From the NCBI RefSeq assembly GCF_029873635.1, contig NC_080425.1:44410402-44474401 (forward strand): DNA of 64,000 bases, written 5' to 3'. The position numbers and the translations under genes were made by a program. The number at the start of each line of letters is the position of its first letter. Within the stretch, counting starts at the first letter, position 1. The notes beneath the pieces are model-generated. The model was not told where the DNA came from, searched no databases, and worked only from the letters and a program-made list of their open reading frames with translations. This document shows, piece after piece, positions 1 to 10,619 of the stretch. The stretch comes from Malania oleifera. Taxonomy: Eukaryota > Streptophyta > Magnoliopsida > Santalales > Ximeniaceae.

Positions 1-713
1 ACTACTCTTGTGCATATTACATTGAAGAAAATCCTTTGAGTTAGTTTGAGTATTTGATTTGCATCTTTGAAACCTTAATGTGTTATTGAGATTTAATAAA
101 ACTTGTTTCAAAGATATAGCTTGTTTAGAACACTCTTGAACATTCTGGTGATAATATCTTTTTAAGTGTTGTTTGCACAAATATTCACATCACTGAACTT
201 ACATATTCTATACTGTTGATGTGCTTGTGATTGATTATGTTTGGTACACATCTACTTTACTGAGAAGCACAATCACTGTACCTTGTCATATTGAGAAAAT
301 ACAGTTGTATTTCAGGTCTGGCCTGAGGAGGCGGTAATCCAATTCGGTAAGGATTGTGTGTAAAGGTTGAGGTCAGCCCTATGCTAATTGACCTGATTGT
401 TTAGGTATCGCTCCACCCATTAAGTGAGCCTTATAGTGGTAATCTTTGCGCTTGTTAGCCAAGGTGGGGACGTAGGCATTTTTCCGAACCTCGATAACAT
501 TTCTAGGTGTCATCTTTATTTATAGCTTTCTTGTGCATGATTGGTTAATTTTATTGTGCTATTTAATTTCCATTCTACATTTAAATTGATTTAATTTATC
601 TGCATTAGATTGACCATAAGGTTGTATAATACTACTGTTAGGGGATTAGCCTAGGGCATTAATTTTTGAAAATACCAATTCACCTCCCTTTTCGGTTCAC
701 AGTAAAGCTAAGA
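1..713 (+). mobile_element. Family A LTR, 3' part (5' LTR of element A1)
   Basis: This is the downstream part of a long copia LTR; its start lies outside the window. It ends in the C-rich tail shared by the LTRs here and is followed at once by a tRNA-iMet-type primer site at 714. The last bases read AAGA where the sister LTRs read AACA, so the terminal CA has mutated. The closest relative in the window is 27107-27835, which aligns over the whole length. The LTRs at 6077-9417 and 23686-27106 share the middle and terminal modules but differ further upstream. The module with a GCCAAGG-type box, a GACGTAGGC core and an AACCTCGATAAC box at about 450-500 recurs in most LTRs of the window. Confidence 0.85.
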
Positions 714-728
714 ATTGGTATCAGAGCC
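714..728 (+). other. Primer binding site of element A1
   Basis: The sequence ATTGGTATCAGAGCC directly follows the LTR. TGGTATCAGAGCC is complementary to the 3' end of plant initiator-methionine tRNA, the standard minus-strand primer of plant Ty1/copia elements. The same site recurs at 9418. Confidence 0.9.
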
Positions 729-769
729 ACGAAGCATAGACTTAATAGTTAATTTGCAAAAGATCTTAG

Positions 770-2430
770 ATGGCTCATAGCACTGTGACCCCTTTCCCTG
801 AGGAACCATCTTCCACACGACCTCCTATTTTCAATGGTGTTAATTACACCTTCTGGAAATAGAGGATACACATCTACCTTCAAAATATAGATTGGAAGGT
901 GTGGAGTGTTGTCTCTAAGGGAAATTATATTCCTATGAAAACATAGGGTACAACTAGATTCCAAAAACTGAGGAAGAATATAATGTTGATGACATGAAAG
1001 TCATTAGTTTAAATGCCACTGCTATGAATAATCTATGTTGTGGTCTTGATGTAAATGAGTTTAATATAGTAATGGCATGTACTACTACAAAAGAAATCTG
1101 GGATAAATTAGAAGTCACATATGAAGGTACTAGGGATGTGAAAGATAGTAAGATGGAAATGTTGACTAGTGAATATGAGGTCTTTAGGATGAATGTAGGT
1201 GAGTCCATTCAGAGCATGTACACTAGATTCACACATATTATAAACGCACTACATGCATAAGGTAAGACCTATCCTACATATGAGATGATTAGGAAGATCC
1301 TTACAGGCTTGCCTTCTATTTGGGAAGCTAAGGTTACGGCCATTTCTGAGGGTAGAGACCTTAAGGCCATGACTCTAGATGAATTGATAGGTTCCCTAAT
1401 TACCTATGAATTATCTATAAATGAGAGACTCAATGAACATAATAGGGCGAAAAAGGTGACTGCATTGAAAACTTCCACTAATACATCTAGTGAATGCAGC
1501 GAACCTGACTCTGAGCATGATATGGCTATGCTAACTAGAAAATTTAGTAGATTCTTCAAATAGAATAAAAGAAAACCATACAAAAGATATAGAGAGTATG
1601 CATCTGATAAGGGAGAGTTAAGTAAAAGGGAGGATAAGTCAAATGCTCCTACATGTTATAACTGCAACAAGGTTGAATATATCAAGCCAGATTGCCGTTT
1701 ACTAAAAAAGGATGCTAGGAAAAAAAAGAAGGCTATGAAAGCCGGAACTTCATGGGATAAACTGAGTAGCAGTGACTCAAAGGTTGCTAATATGTGCTTG
1801 ATGGCACATGATGATGAGGTATCGTCTTCTTGTTCTTTGTCTTCATATTACTCTTTTGATGATTGTGAATCTGATAGCATGCCTACTTTTAGAAAATTGC
1901 AATTTGAATATATTCGTGTCTCTAAACTGTTGAATAAAATAACCAAAGAAAATAATAATTTGAAAAAGAAATGCAAAAATTGGTCAAAATTGTTTGGAAT
2001 TGCAAAAACCTCTCATGCTTCAATTTTGAAAGAAAAATATTTGATTATTGCTGAGCTTAAGAGAAAATTAGAGGATAGCTCCAAAATTGTTTTTAAATTC
2101 ACCGAGGGCAAACACAATTTTGAAAAACTACTTGGAGCCCAAAGAAAATCTCTTAGTAAAAAGGGTCTTGGTTTTAATGGCGTTGAGAATGTTAGACAAC
2201 CTAACCTTTACTTGAGACATTTCACTCTTAAATCAAAATCTCAAATACCACCTAAAGATCCTCAGTGTAGAATGAAATGTTTTAAATGCAAACAAATCAG
2301 TAACATTCAATTTGATTGCCCACTTAGAAATAGACAGGTAAAAATTAGAAAAGTATGGGTAGTTAAGGGTGATCCAGTCACTAACCCCTATGGACCCAAC
2401 AAAATTTAGGGACCAGCGTCAATTACTTAG
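770..2430 (+). pseudogene. gag: gag of Sirevirus-like element A1, broken
   Basis: The reading begins at ATG 770 (MAHSTVTPFPEEPSST) about 40 bp after the primer site. It holds a gag polyprotein with an N-terminal capsid-like region, a degenerate first zinc knuckle (CYNCNKVEYIKPDC, with the GH pair lost), a lysine-rich coiled-coil extension and a second knuckle near the C-terminus (CFKCKQISNIQFDC). Two knuckles and a long C-terminal extension are typical of Sirevirus gag. Lesions are numerous: a stop near 860, a frame change before 994, stops at 1258 and 1561, and a W-to-stop change at 2407. The natural end is taken as the TAG at 2428-2430, because the A2 and B copies stop at the matching position. 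It cannot make functional capsid protein. Confidence 0.85.
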
Positions 2431-5400
2431 TCTATCTTACAAGTTTGTTTGCGATTGTCCTCCTTCAAGGACAGGTGGTACCTGGATAGTGGGTGCTCAC
2501 GGCACATGACCGGCGACAAGGTAAAATTTGCATCAATCACTCCCAAGGATGGAGGGTACATGACGTTTGGCAATAATGCAAAGGGACGCATCATTGGCGT
2601 AGGTAAGGTCGGTAAGGATCCCTCTCTAATTATTGATAATGTTTTGTTAGTTGATGGTTTGAAGCATAATATTTTGAACATTAGTCAATTGTGTGATAAA
2701 AGATACAAGGTGTCATTTGAAAATGATAATTGCATAGTTGAATGTAAATCAAATCAATTCTTTTTACTGCAGATATCCATGAAAATGTATATATTGCTAC
2801 TTTTAATAACTTAGCTTCACAACAAGTAACTTGTTTTTCTGCAATAAATGAAGCTAGTTGGTTATGGCATAGGCAATTAGGACACACTAGCATGGATTTA
2901 TTGTCAAAACTAGTAAGAAAAGATTTAGTAAAAGGCTTACCTAAAATGCCATTTGTGAAAAATAAAATATGTGATGCATGTAAAAGTAGGAAAACAAAAT
3001 CTAGCTTTATGAAAAAGAAATTTATATGTACCACTAGACCACTTGAAATTCTTCACATGAATTTGTTTGGTCCTAATTCTGTGCAAAGTCTTGGTGGTAA
3101 ATCATATACCTTTGTAATTGATGATGATTATTCTAGGTTCACATGGGTGCTATATCTCTCACATAAAAATGAATCATGTGAACAGTTTACTAGGCTTTGC
3201 AGAAGAATTCAAAATGAAAAAGGCTATAAGATAACTCACATAAGAAGTGATAGAGGCACTGAATTTTAAAATGATGAGATAGAAAATTATTGTGTTCTAG
3301 AGGGCATATCACATAACTTTTTTGCACCCAGGACCTCTCAAAAAAATGGCATGGTAGAAAGAAAGAATAGGTCATTACAAGAAATGGGTAGAACTATGCT
3401 GAATGAACATAAGCTACCTAAATATTTTTGGGCTGAGGCCATAAATATTGTATCTTATGTCATGAATAGGGTGTTGATTAGACCTTCATTTAATAAAACC
3501 CCTTATGAATTATGGAACAACCATAGACCTAATATTTCCTATTTTCATGTTTTTGGTTGTAAATGCTTTGTGCTTAGGGATAATGAACATCTAGGGAAAA
3601 TTGATTCTAAATCTGATGAAGGCATTTTCCTAGACTATGCTCTTAATAGTAAAGCATATAGAGTTTTCAATAAAAGAACATTGACTATCATTGAATCTAT
3701 CTATGTCGTATTTGATAAATGTAATCCATTTTCTAAGAAAGATGATGAAGACGATAATGACATTAGAAAATGCTTACACAAGTTGTCTATTGAAAAGAAT
3801 GCAAGTGAAAATTCAGAAATAAATGATAAAACATCTGAAGATAATGAGAATGAAAATGAAGTTCAGGAGTTGCCTAGAGATTGGAAATTTATTAGGAACC
3901 ATCCTCTAGATCAAATCATAGGTGAAGCTTCCCGTTGTGTAGCCACAAGATCTTCCTTGAAGAACCTAGTGAGTCATCTTGCTTTATTGTCCCAAGAAGA
4001 ACCTAAAAATATTAAAGAAGCAATAGAGGATGAGTCTTGGGTAATGTCCATGTAAGAAGAACTTAATCAATTTAAAAGAAGTAAAGTGTGGACCCTAGTG
4101 CTTAGGCCAAGTGATCATATAGTTATTGGACCCGAATGGGTGTATAGAAATAAGAAAGATGAGAACGGGGTAGCAACTAGGCATAAGGCTAGACTAGTTT
4201 CCTATGATTATAATCAAAAAGAGGGAATTAATTTTGATGAAACCTATGCTCTCGTTGGTAGGATGGAAGTCATTCGTATGCTACTTGCTTCTATTTCTTT
4301 TAAAAATTTTAAATTGTTTCAAATGGATGTCAAAAGCGCTTTTCTTAATGGTTATATTAATGAAGAAGTGTGTGTAGAACAACCACCCGATTTTGAAAAT
4401 CATAAATATCCAGATCATACACCGGTTGTCCAAAGCCTTGTATGGATTGAAGCACACTCCTAGAGCTTGGAATGAGAGGCTTAGTGGGTTTTTACTAAAA
4501 AATGAGTTTACCCATGGCAAGATTGACACTATACTTTTCATCAAATTCAAAAATGACGATATGCTTATCATTCAAATTTATGTTGATGATATCATTTTTG
4601 GAGCCACTAATGAAGAGTTGTGTAATGAGTTTTCCAAATGCATGCAAAGTGAATTTGAAATGAGCATGATGGATGAACTTAGTTTCTTTTTAGGGCTGCA
4701 AATTAAATAAGCTAAATATGAAACTTTCATATGCCAATCTAAATATGTCAGGGACTTTCTAAAGAAATTTAATATGGAAGATAGAAAAATTCTTAGTACT
4801 TCTATGAGTTCTTCCATCAAACTTGATAAATATGAGCAAGGAATCCCTGTTGATGTAAAATTGTATCGTGGCATGATTGGACATCTTCTATATCTCACTT
4901 CTAGTCAGCCTAATATTATGTTTAGTGTGTGCATGTGTGCTAGGTTTCAGACCACTCCTAAGGAATCTCATCTATTAGCAATTAAACGAATCCTTAGGTA
5001 TCTAGTTGAAACCATAGAGTTAGGCTTATGGTACCCTAAGCATACTACTTTTGAGATTGTGAGTTATACTGATGCTGAATTTGCCCATAGTAAGGTTGAT
5101 AGGAAGAGTACTAGTGACACTTGTCACTATTTAGGACAATTTCTCGTTTCTTGGTTCTCCAAGAATCAAAACTCAGTTGCCTTATCAACAGCCGAAGCAG
5201 AATATATTGTGGCTGGAAGTTGTTGTGCTCAAACTCTTTATATGAAACAACAACTTATAGATTTTGGGTTGCACTACGATACAGTACTGATTAAATGTGA
5301 TAATACTAGTGTAATCAACATTTCAAAGAATCCTATGTCACATTCACGCACTAAACACATTGAGATTAGACATTATTTCCTTTGTGATCATGTGCAGGAA

Positions 5401-5580
5401 GGGGATGTCACACTTGAATTTGTATGCACAAATGAAAAATGGGCTAACATTTTCACTAAACCACTTCCAGAAGAAAAGTTCATACAAATTAGACGTGAAC
5501 TAGGTCTCATGTATAGTAGAGATGCTTTCTATATATTTCATAGTTTGCATAAACTTAGGGAGAGTTTTCTAATAATTTAA
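2431..5580 (+). pseudogene. pol: pol of element A1 (PR-IN-RT-RNase H), broken
   Basis: The domains run in copia order. Aspartic protease has DSG at 2485-2493. The pre-integrase zinc region (LWHRQLGH) lies near 2860. The integrase core spans about 3080-3400 with its acidic residues recognisable (IRSDRGTEF, VERKN). Reverse transcriptase spans about 4080-4710 with YVDD at 4579-4590. RNase H runs to about 5500, including the TKHIEIRHYF region. The frame starts in phase with gag. A shift near 2757 and another near 4425 (two bases lost before the RLSKALYGLK block) break it, and stops occur at 3267, 4053 and 4708. The copy is dead. The interior is close in sequence to A2 at 19985-23083, so the two belong to one family. 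Confidence 0.9.
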
Positions 5581-6076
5581 AAGTCTAACAATTAATATAA
5601 CAATTGACTCGTATCTTTCGTTACCTTGGACTTTATGAAATTGGTTATGTTTTATCTACTATATGATGATGATTGCATTTATGTTTTATGTATTGATCAT
5701 ACTAGAACTGTTTGAGTTCAATAGTTGTGGATAAACTGTTAGATCTTAAAAACTCAAAATGGGTCATTTTTTATACAGGATTTTGTTTTGGAAAATGTCC
5801 TATTTTTAAACGATATGCTGCCAAAATATTTTAAAATTCCCAACCTTATCTTGTATACTAATGATTTATACCCATTGCCTAAGGCTATTAATTTCATAGC
5901 CCTTTTTGTTGTTGCCAAAAGGGGGAGATGGATAAGAGGCAAAATTTGGGTTGAATTGAACTTAAATGGAAAATTATTTAATGTTTTACATTATGCATAG
6001 TGTTAGGGGAAGCCTTCTTCTAAGGCTGTACCCATTTTTTGCATGATGTATTTGTCATCATCAAAAAAGGGGAGAA
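5581..6076 (+). other. 3' untranslated region of A1 with two polypurine tracts
   Basis: This is a noncoding stretch between pol and the next LTR with no ORF3, so family A lacks the env-position gene seen in B. An internal purine tract after GTTGCC (about 5915-5935, AAAAGGGGGAGATGG) precedes the terminal tract AAAAAAGGGGAGAA at 6063-6076. The terminal tract abuts the LTR start TGTTGACC. Several PPT copies upstream of the 3' LTR are a reported Sirevirus trait. Confidence 0.8.
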
Positions 6077-6120
6077 TGTTGACCTTATAGGTCACACCCG
6101 ATTTTGATAATGACAAATAC
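6048..6120 (+). repeat. Inverted repeat around the terminal PPT/LTR junction (A1)
   Basis: The left arm GTATTTGTCATCATCAAAA (6048-6066) is the reverse complement, with one mismatch in 19, of TTTTGATAATGACAAATAC (6102-6120) inside the LTR. The loop holds the GGGGAGAA part of the PPT and the first bases of the LTR. A precisely placed inverted repeat flanking the terminal PPT is known for Sireviruses. Confidence 0.8.
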
Positions 6121-9100
6121 TCATGTATTTGATGGCTTTCAAGTGTATGTGCAAGTCCATTTTAGGAGATCAAGTAATGGCACATAAAAGCATGAAGATT
6201 TTGAGGATTAGTTTCTGAAATTAGAATAGTGTTCCTAAAAGGGGGGTGCATTGGGTTAATTAAAAAATTTAAATTCTTTTCAACTTCTTACTTGTTTTAA
6301 TGCAACAACAAGAATGTAAGTAAATCAATCAACTTATGATCACAATCAAATCACACCACAAAGTACTGAAAATTAAAAAACCAATCCAATCAACCACAAT
6401 ATAAAAATCAATCAATTATTCAAGAATTTGATGCTTTTTGGTAGCAGCCCTGTATTTATTTGCAAGCCCTACTTTGGATTGAATTTTATTGCGTTTCTCT
6501 TAATTAAGATTACCACTAATTAACTAATGTACTCCCATGTGGGTTTCCACAAACGGTTAATTGAAACGTACTTTCTAAAATCAAGTGTCTTTTTTGAATT
6601 TTGTTTTTAAGCCCTGCAACCTACAATTAGCATACACAAGAATATATAGTGCAGAAAATAAAAGGAGTAGGGATGAGAAGAACACCAAGTTTTACGAGGT
6701 TTGGCTTATCCCCAGCCTACGTCCTCACCTTTGGTCAATTCTACCAAAGGATTCCACTATGTATGCTCCATTCTGAGTGGAGCAAGCCTTTTACAATATT
6801 CCCACTTTTTCAGGAAGAGAAACCTCTCCAAGCGATCAACCCACACTTGGTACAACGATCCAAATCAGCTTTGAACCGTCAAAATAGAACAAGAAGGCTA
6901 CAAGAATCTGAGTACAATGAAACTCTCAAAACAGAGCAGAGTTGTACAAATTAGAGCACAGGATATACTTCAATCAAATAATAATAAAGAAAGTATGGGG
7001 TTCGTTAAGTGATTGAGAAAACTCAATGTTAGAACCGTAGGTTGATAATTCAGCAGCAATTTCAGAAGTTGTCTCCCATAGGGAGTGTGAACAATAGAGA
7101 ACTTTGAGAGAGATTGAAAGCTTGAATGCAAGAGTGCTGTGTGATTACTTGGTAATTGAATTCTTGGGATTAAAGGAGTATTATAGGCATTTTAGGATTA
7201 GTTTCCTTGTTCCCCAAGTTACTTGGAGTGTCCACCAAGTTTTTATAACGTTCATAATTGAAAAACTAATTTTTAAAATTTTCCCATTGGAGTTTAAAAT
7301 TTTGAAATCCCGTGGAGTCAGTCGGCTGGACAGGCGACTGGGTAATGTTTTTCACAGGGTTAGTCGGTTGGACAGGCAGTTGAGACCCTTTTGTCTACTA
7401 GAAAATAAATTCAATAAATTATCAGTCGGCTGGCTCGACCACGTTCAAAAATTGTCAGTCTGCTGGACATTGTCAGTCGGCTGACTCGGTTTAGTTATTT
7501 TGGTCAGTCAGTTGGGCAGCTTATTTTACAGTTGCATTCTTTATCAATCGGCTGACTGATCCTAGTTCACAATGGTCATTTGGATTGGCAGGTTTTCAAC
7601 ATATAGTTTGTGTCAGTCAGCTAAGCCATTCTAGGGTGTTCTGGTCAGTCGGTTGACCAGTCCATTCTTTTTCCAAAAACTTCCAATTTTGATTTTTTTA
7701 AACCCTTGCAATTTAAAAGACACAAATGTAACTTTATAAAATCATTTTCTAGGGTTTTCAAAAACTGGTCTCTAAGTCTTTGCACCTTAATAAACTTCAT
7801 ATTTATAAATTATATTTGATTTGAAGTACTTACAAACGACTTTACTAAATATGACTTTTTTAAGTACTAAGTCTTCAAGTCTCATGATGTTCATCTTGAC
7901 TTCGAGTCCCTCTTAGCCTTTAAGCTTTTTCATTTTTCTTTTAATGCTTTAATACTCGGAGAAACTTTCACTTGATTTGGGTTTGATTGCCAGCTTGCTT
8001 ACATGATAAACATGAGTATAGAGTTATGTAATCCTAAAAGAAAGTCACTCAACAACACATGTTAAAACATCTTCATTTGTTATCATCAAAACAAGATTGA
8101 AAAACCTAGTTAGGCCAACAGTTTCATATTGTAAATTCATTTTATGCAATATGGGTCTGTAGTAATAAGTAGGATATAAGGTCTGTAATAATTACCTGCA
8201 TGTCATGCATATAGGATATATTACAAGCTCAGTAAGACCCTAGTAAGACCTTATGACCCAACACTCATGCACAAATATCATTCATAATCAGGTGTGTAAA
8301 AAAAATTGAATTGAACATAATAAGCAAAACACGAGTGAGGTCGGGCGACCAAACCCCAGGAGTTCAAAACTCCTCGGGCACCCAAACTGCTGGAAAGTCA
8401 GCAATTTGACTTGAGGTTCGGGCTACCGAATCCAAACTCGGCCACCCAAACTGTTTAAAATAGGTTTTTTAGCTGAGTGTGTTCGGGTGACTGAACTTAC
8501 GTTCAGCCACCTGAATCTTCTCGAGTTACTTAAATTTTACCGAAGTTAAAAAGCCCAAAGCCAGGTTAATTTTTCTAAAACATTTTTAACCTTTTCTAAT
8601 AATACCCTATTGGTCCTAAATGGTTATATTTTTACCTTGGTCTATAAATATGAGTTCATTTGTATGGATTAACAGTGATTAGCAAAAATCATTAAGTGAA
8701 AAATCCTCTCTACTTTCAAAAACTCATATTGCCCAAATACTCTCAAAATTCATTCCCTTGATAGATCCTGATATTGTGAGAGCTTATTGAGTGTGCTTGT
8801 AGTTACTAGATATTACTAATACTCCCACTATTGTTGTTTGACTGTTTGAGTTATTCTTGGGGAGTTTTAGTTAAGTTTATCCCACAGATTTCAATATTAT
8901 AAATCTTGTGTTGGGATAAACTAACAAGCTTTAGGATATTTGCATTGTTATTGCAAGTGTCATACAACTTTGTTTTTGTTGTGCAAAAATATTTCCTACA
9001 AGCTAAAATATTTGTAAACTCTGAGAGGGCGGTAATCCAGCCTGGTAAGGATTGTATGTAAAGGTTGAGATCATCCCTATGCTAATTGACTTGGTCTGTT

Positions 9101-9417
9101 TAGGTGCCTCTCCACTCGTTTAAGTGAGCAAGTTATAGTGGTAATCCTTGTGCTTGTTAGCCAAGGCGAGGACGTTGGCAATTGACCAAACCTTGATAAC
9201 ATTTATGTGTGTCGACTCTACTTTACTACCTTTTGGTGCATGTATATTTGATTAATTTGTTTCATTTACTTTCTACTATATATTTACATTACTCTCACTA
9301 GATTGACCATAGGGTTGTGAATCTACTGGTATTAGGAGATTGACCTAGGGCTTAAATTTCAAAAATACCAATTCACCCCCCCCCCCTCCCCCTTTTAGGA
9401 ACACGGTAAAGCTAACA
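6077..9417 (+). mobile_element. Family A LTR interrupted by a solo LTR
   Basis: It begins TGTTGACCTTATAGG directly after a PPT and ends in AACA at 9417 directly before a primer site. It therefore serves as the 3' end of A1 and the 5' end of A2. Without the nested solo LTR and one TSD copy (6216-8125) it is about 1.43 kb. It carries repeated TTCGGGYGAC-type boxes at about 8335-8525, a TATA box (TATAAATAT, 8643-8651) and a C-rich tract near 9374-9391. Its last 700 bp match 26400-27106 well and match 1-713 less well. Confidence 0.85.
6216..8120 (-). mobile_element. Solo LTR, family B, minus strand
   Basis: The 1905-bp sequence reads TGTTGGCCTA to TTTCA on the minus strand and is flanked by the 5-bp duplication GTTTC (6211-6215 and 8121-8125). 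There is no interior, so it is a solo LTR left by LTR-LTR recombination. It contains a CAGTCGGCTGACTG-type palindromic box array (about 7313-7665) and a minus-strand TATAATA near 7176-7184. It also holds the conserved module reading TTTTACGAGGTTTGGC on plus near 6690. Confidence 0.9.
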
Positions 9418-9432
9418 ATTGGTATCAGAGCC
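9418..9432 (+). other. Primer binding site of element A2
   Basis: ATTGGTATCAGAGCC follows the LTR end at 9417. It is identical to the A1 site and complementary to the 3' end of plant tRNA-iMet. Confidence 0.9.
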
Positions 9433-9472
9433 ACATAGCATAGACTAGCTGTTAATTTTCAAAAGATCACAT

Positions 9473-9702
9473 ATGGCTCATAGCTCTGTGACCCCTTTCC
9501 CTGAGGGACCATCTTCCACATGACCTCCTATTTTCAGTGGTGTTAATTACACCTTCTGAAAATAGAGGATGCACATCTACCTTCAAAATACTAATTGGAA
9601 GGTGTGGAGGATTGTCTCTAAAGGAAATTATGTCCCTACAAAAACCGAGGGCACTACTAGAGTTCCTAATACTGAAGAAGAATATAATGATGATGATATG
9701 AA
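9473..9702 (+). pseudogene. gag: gag of element A2, N-terminal piece
   Basis: It starts at ATG 9473 (MAHSSVTPFPEGPSST) and aligns with the A1 gag start at 770. Several stops interrupt it early. The reading ends at EEEYNDDDMK, where the nested block 9703-18535 begins. The continuation of the same gag resumes at about 18536 (SLNTTAMNIL), matching the A1 sequence MKVISLNATAMNNL across the break. Confidence 0.85.
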
Positions 9703-9802
9703 ATCTGCCCCTCACTTGTGAGTTCCTGCTCCCCCTTATACGGAAACCGTCTTCCTTCTGGGACAATTCTCCAAACTTGTTTAATTTTCACGCCCTTTCT
9801 CT
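9703..9802 (-). repeat. Left arm of a 100-bp inverted repeat bounding the nested block
   Basis: These 100 bases are the reverse complement of 18269-18368 with about five mismatches. Read on the minus strand, they run from the end of a gag zinc-knuckle region, through a short linker, to a purine tract (GTGAGGGGCAGAT). They stop exactly where, in the right copy, the short LTR TGTTGAGAATTCC begins. Here the LTR is absent and A2 gag follows directly. At the other side (9803) the sequence switches to forward-oriented family B gag. Confidence 0.85.
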
Positions 9803-10619
9803 CAAGAAAGACAAGAAGAAAAAGAAGGAAGCAATGAAAGCTACTTGGGATGATTCAAGCTCCAATGAAACTAAAACTGAATCAAGTGAGCAAGAGATGG
9901 CAAATATATGCCTCATGGTAAACAATGAAGAGGTAAATTTTTATTACTCCTCAACAGAATCTCAAAAGGTGTCGTGTGATGAGTCATGTGATAGTTTGCC
10001 TTCTTATGAGGAATTACAAACTGAATTATATTCACTACATAAAAGATTTATAAAAGTGTCTAAAAGAAATATAACTTTGAAATATCGGAATCAAAAACTA
10101 GTAAAATAACTAGAATCATTCAAAGTTATTGAAGAAGAAAGAAATAATTATATTAAGAAGCTGGAAGAAGAAATAAAACAGGAGTTAGATAAAACCCATA
10201 TAGATGGTTTAAATAAGAAAGAGTTAGAAATAAATGAACTCAAAAAGATAGTAAAGGATAAAGAAAAGATTATCTATAATTTCACTAGAGGCAAAGAGAA
10301 CTTTGAAAAAATGATTGGACAGCAAAGGCTTCATGGAAATAAAGAAGGAATAGACTACAATGGTAAAACAAATAAAAAGAACAACAAGCTATGCATGGGA
10401 TACTTTAATAAGGAAGCTAAGTTCTATGTTAGCACTTCATCAAATAACAAACGTGAACACACCACTTGCTATATGTGCAAGACTAAAGGTCATATAATGT
10501 TTAATTGTCCATTAAAGAGAAAATATGTTAAAGTCCAAGGAGAATGGAAGACAAATAATGGAACTAATAGAAAAACAATAAAAGTCAAAAGAATTTGGGT
10601 TCCAAAAACTAACACTTAG
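9803..10619 (+). pseudogene. gag: gag of element B, C-terminal two-thirds
   Basis: The fragment starts inside gag at a lysine-rich stretch (KKDKKKKKEAMK) corresponding to the region after the first zinc knuckle of A2. It continues through an acidic/serine segment, a coiled-coil rich in K and E, and the second zinc knuckle (CYMCKTKGHIMFNC). It ends at KIWVPKT-type sequence and TAG 10617-10619. There is one internal in-frame stop (10107-10109). The 5' LTR, primer site and capsid N-terminus of B are missing. Compared with the complete A2 gag, roughly the first third is lost. Confidence 0.85.

Noticed and set aside
714..728. Possible tRNA gene
   Set aside because: Only the 3' complement of tRNA-iMet is present, as expected for a primer binding site; no cloverleaf exists.
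7313..7665. Spaced repeats that might suggest a CRISPR-like array
   Set aside because: The units are imperfect palindromes of irregular spacing inside an LTR of a plant genome, with no cas genes. They fit Sirevirus repeated-motif boxes.
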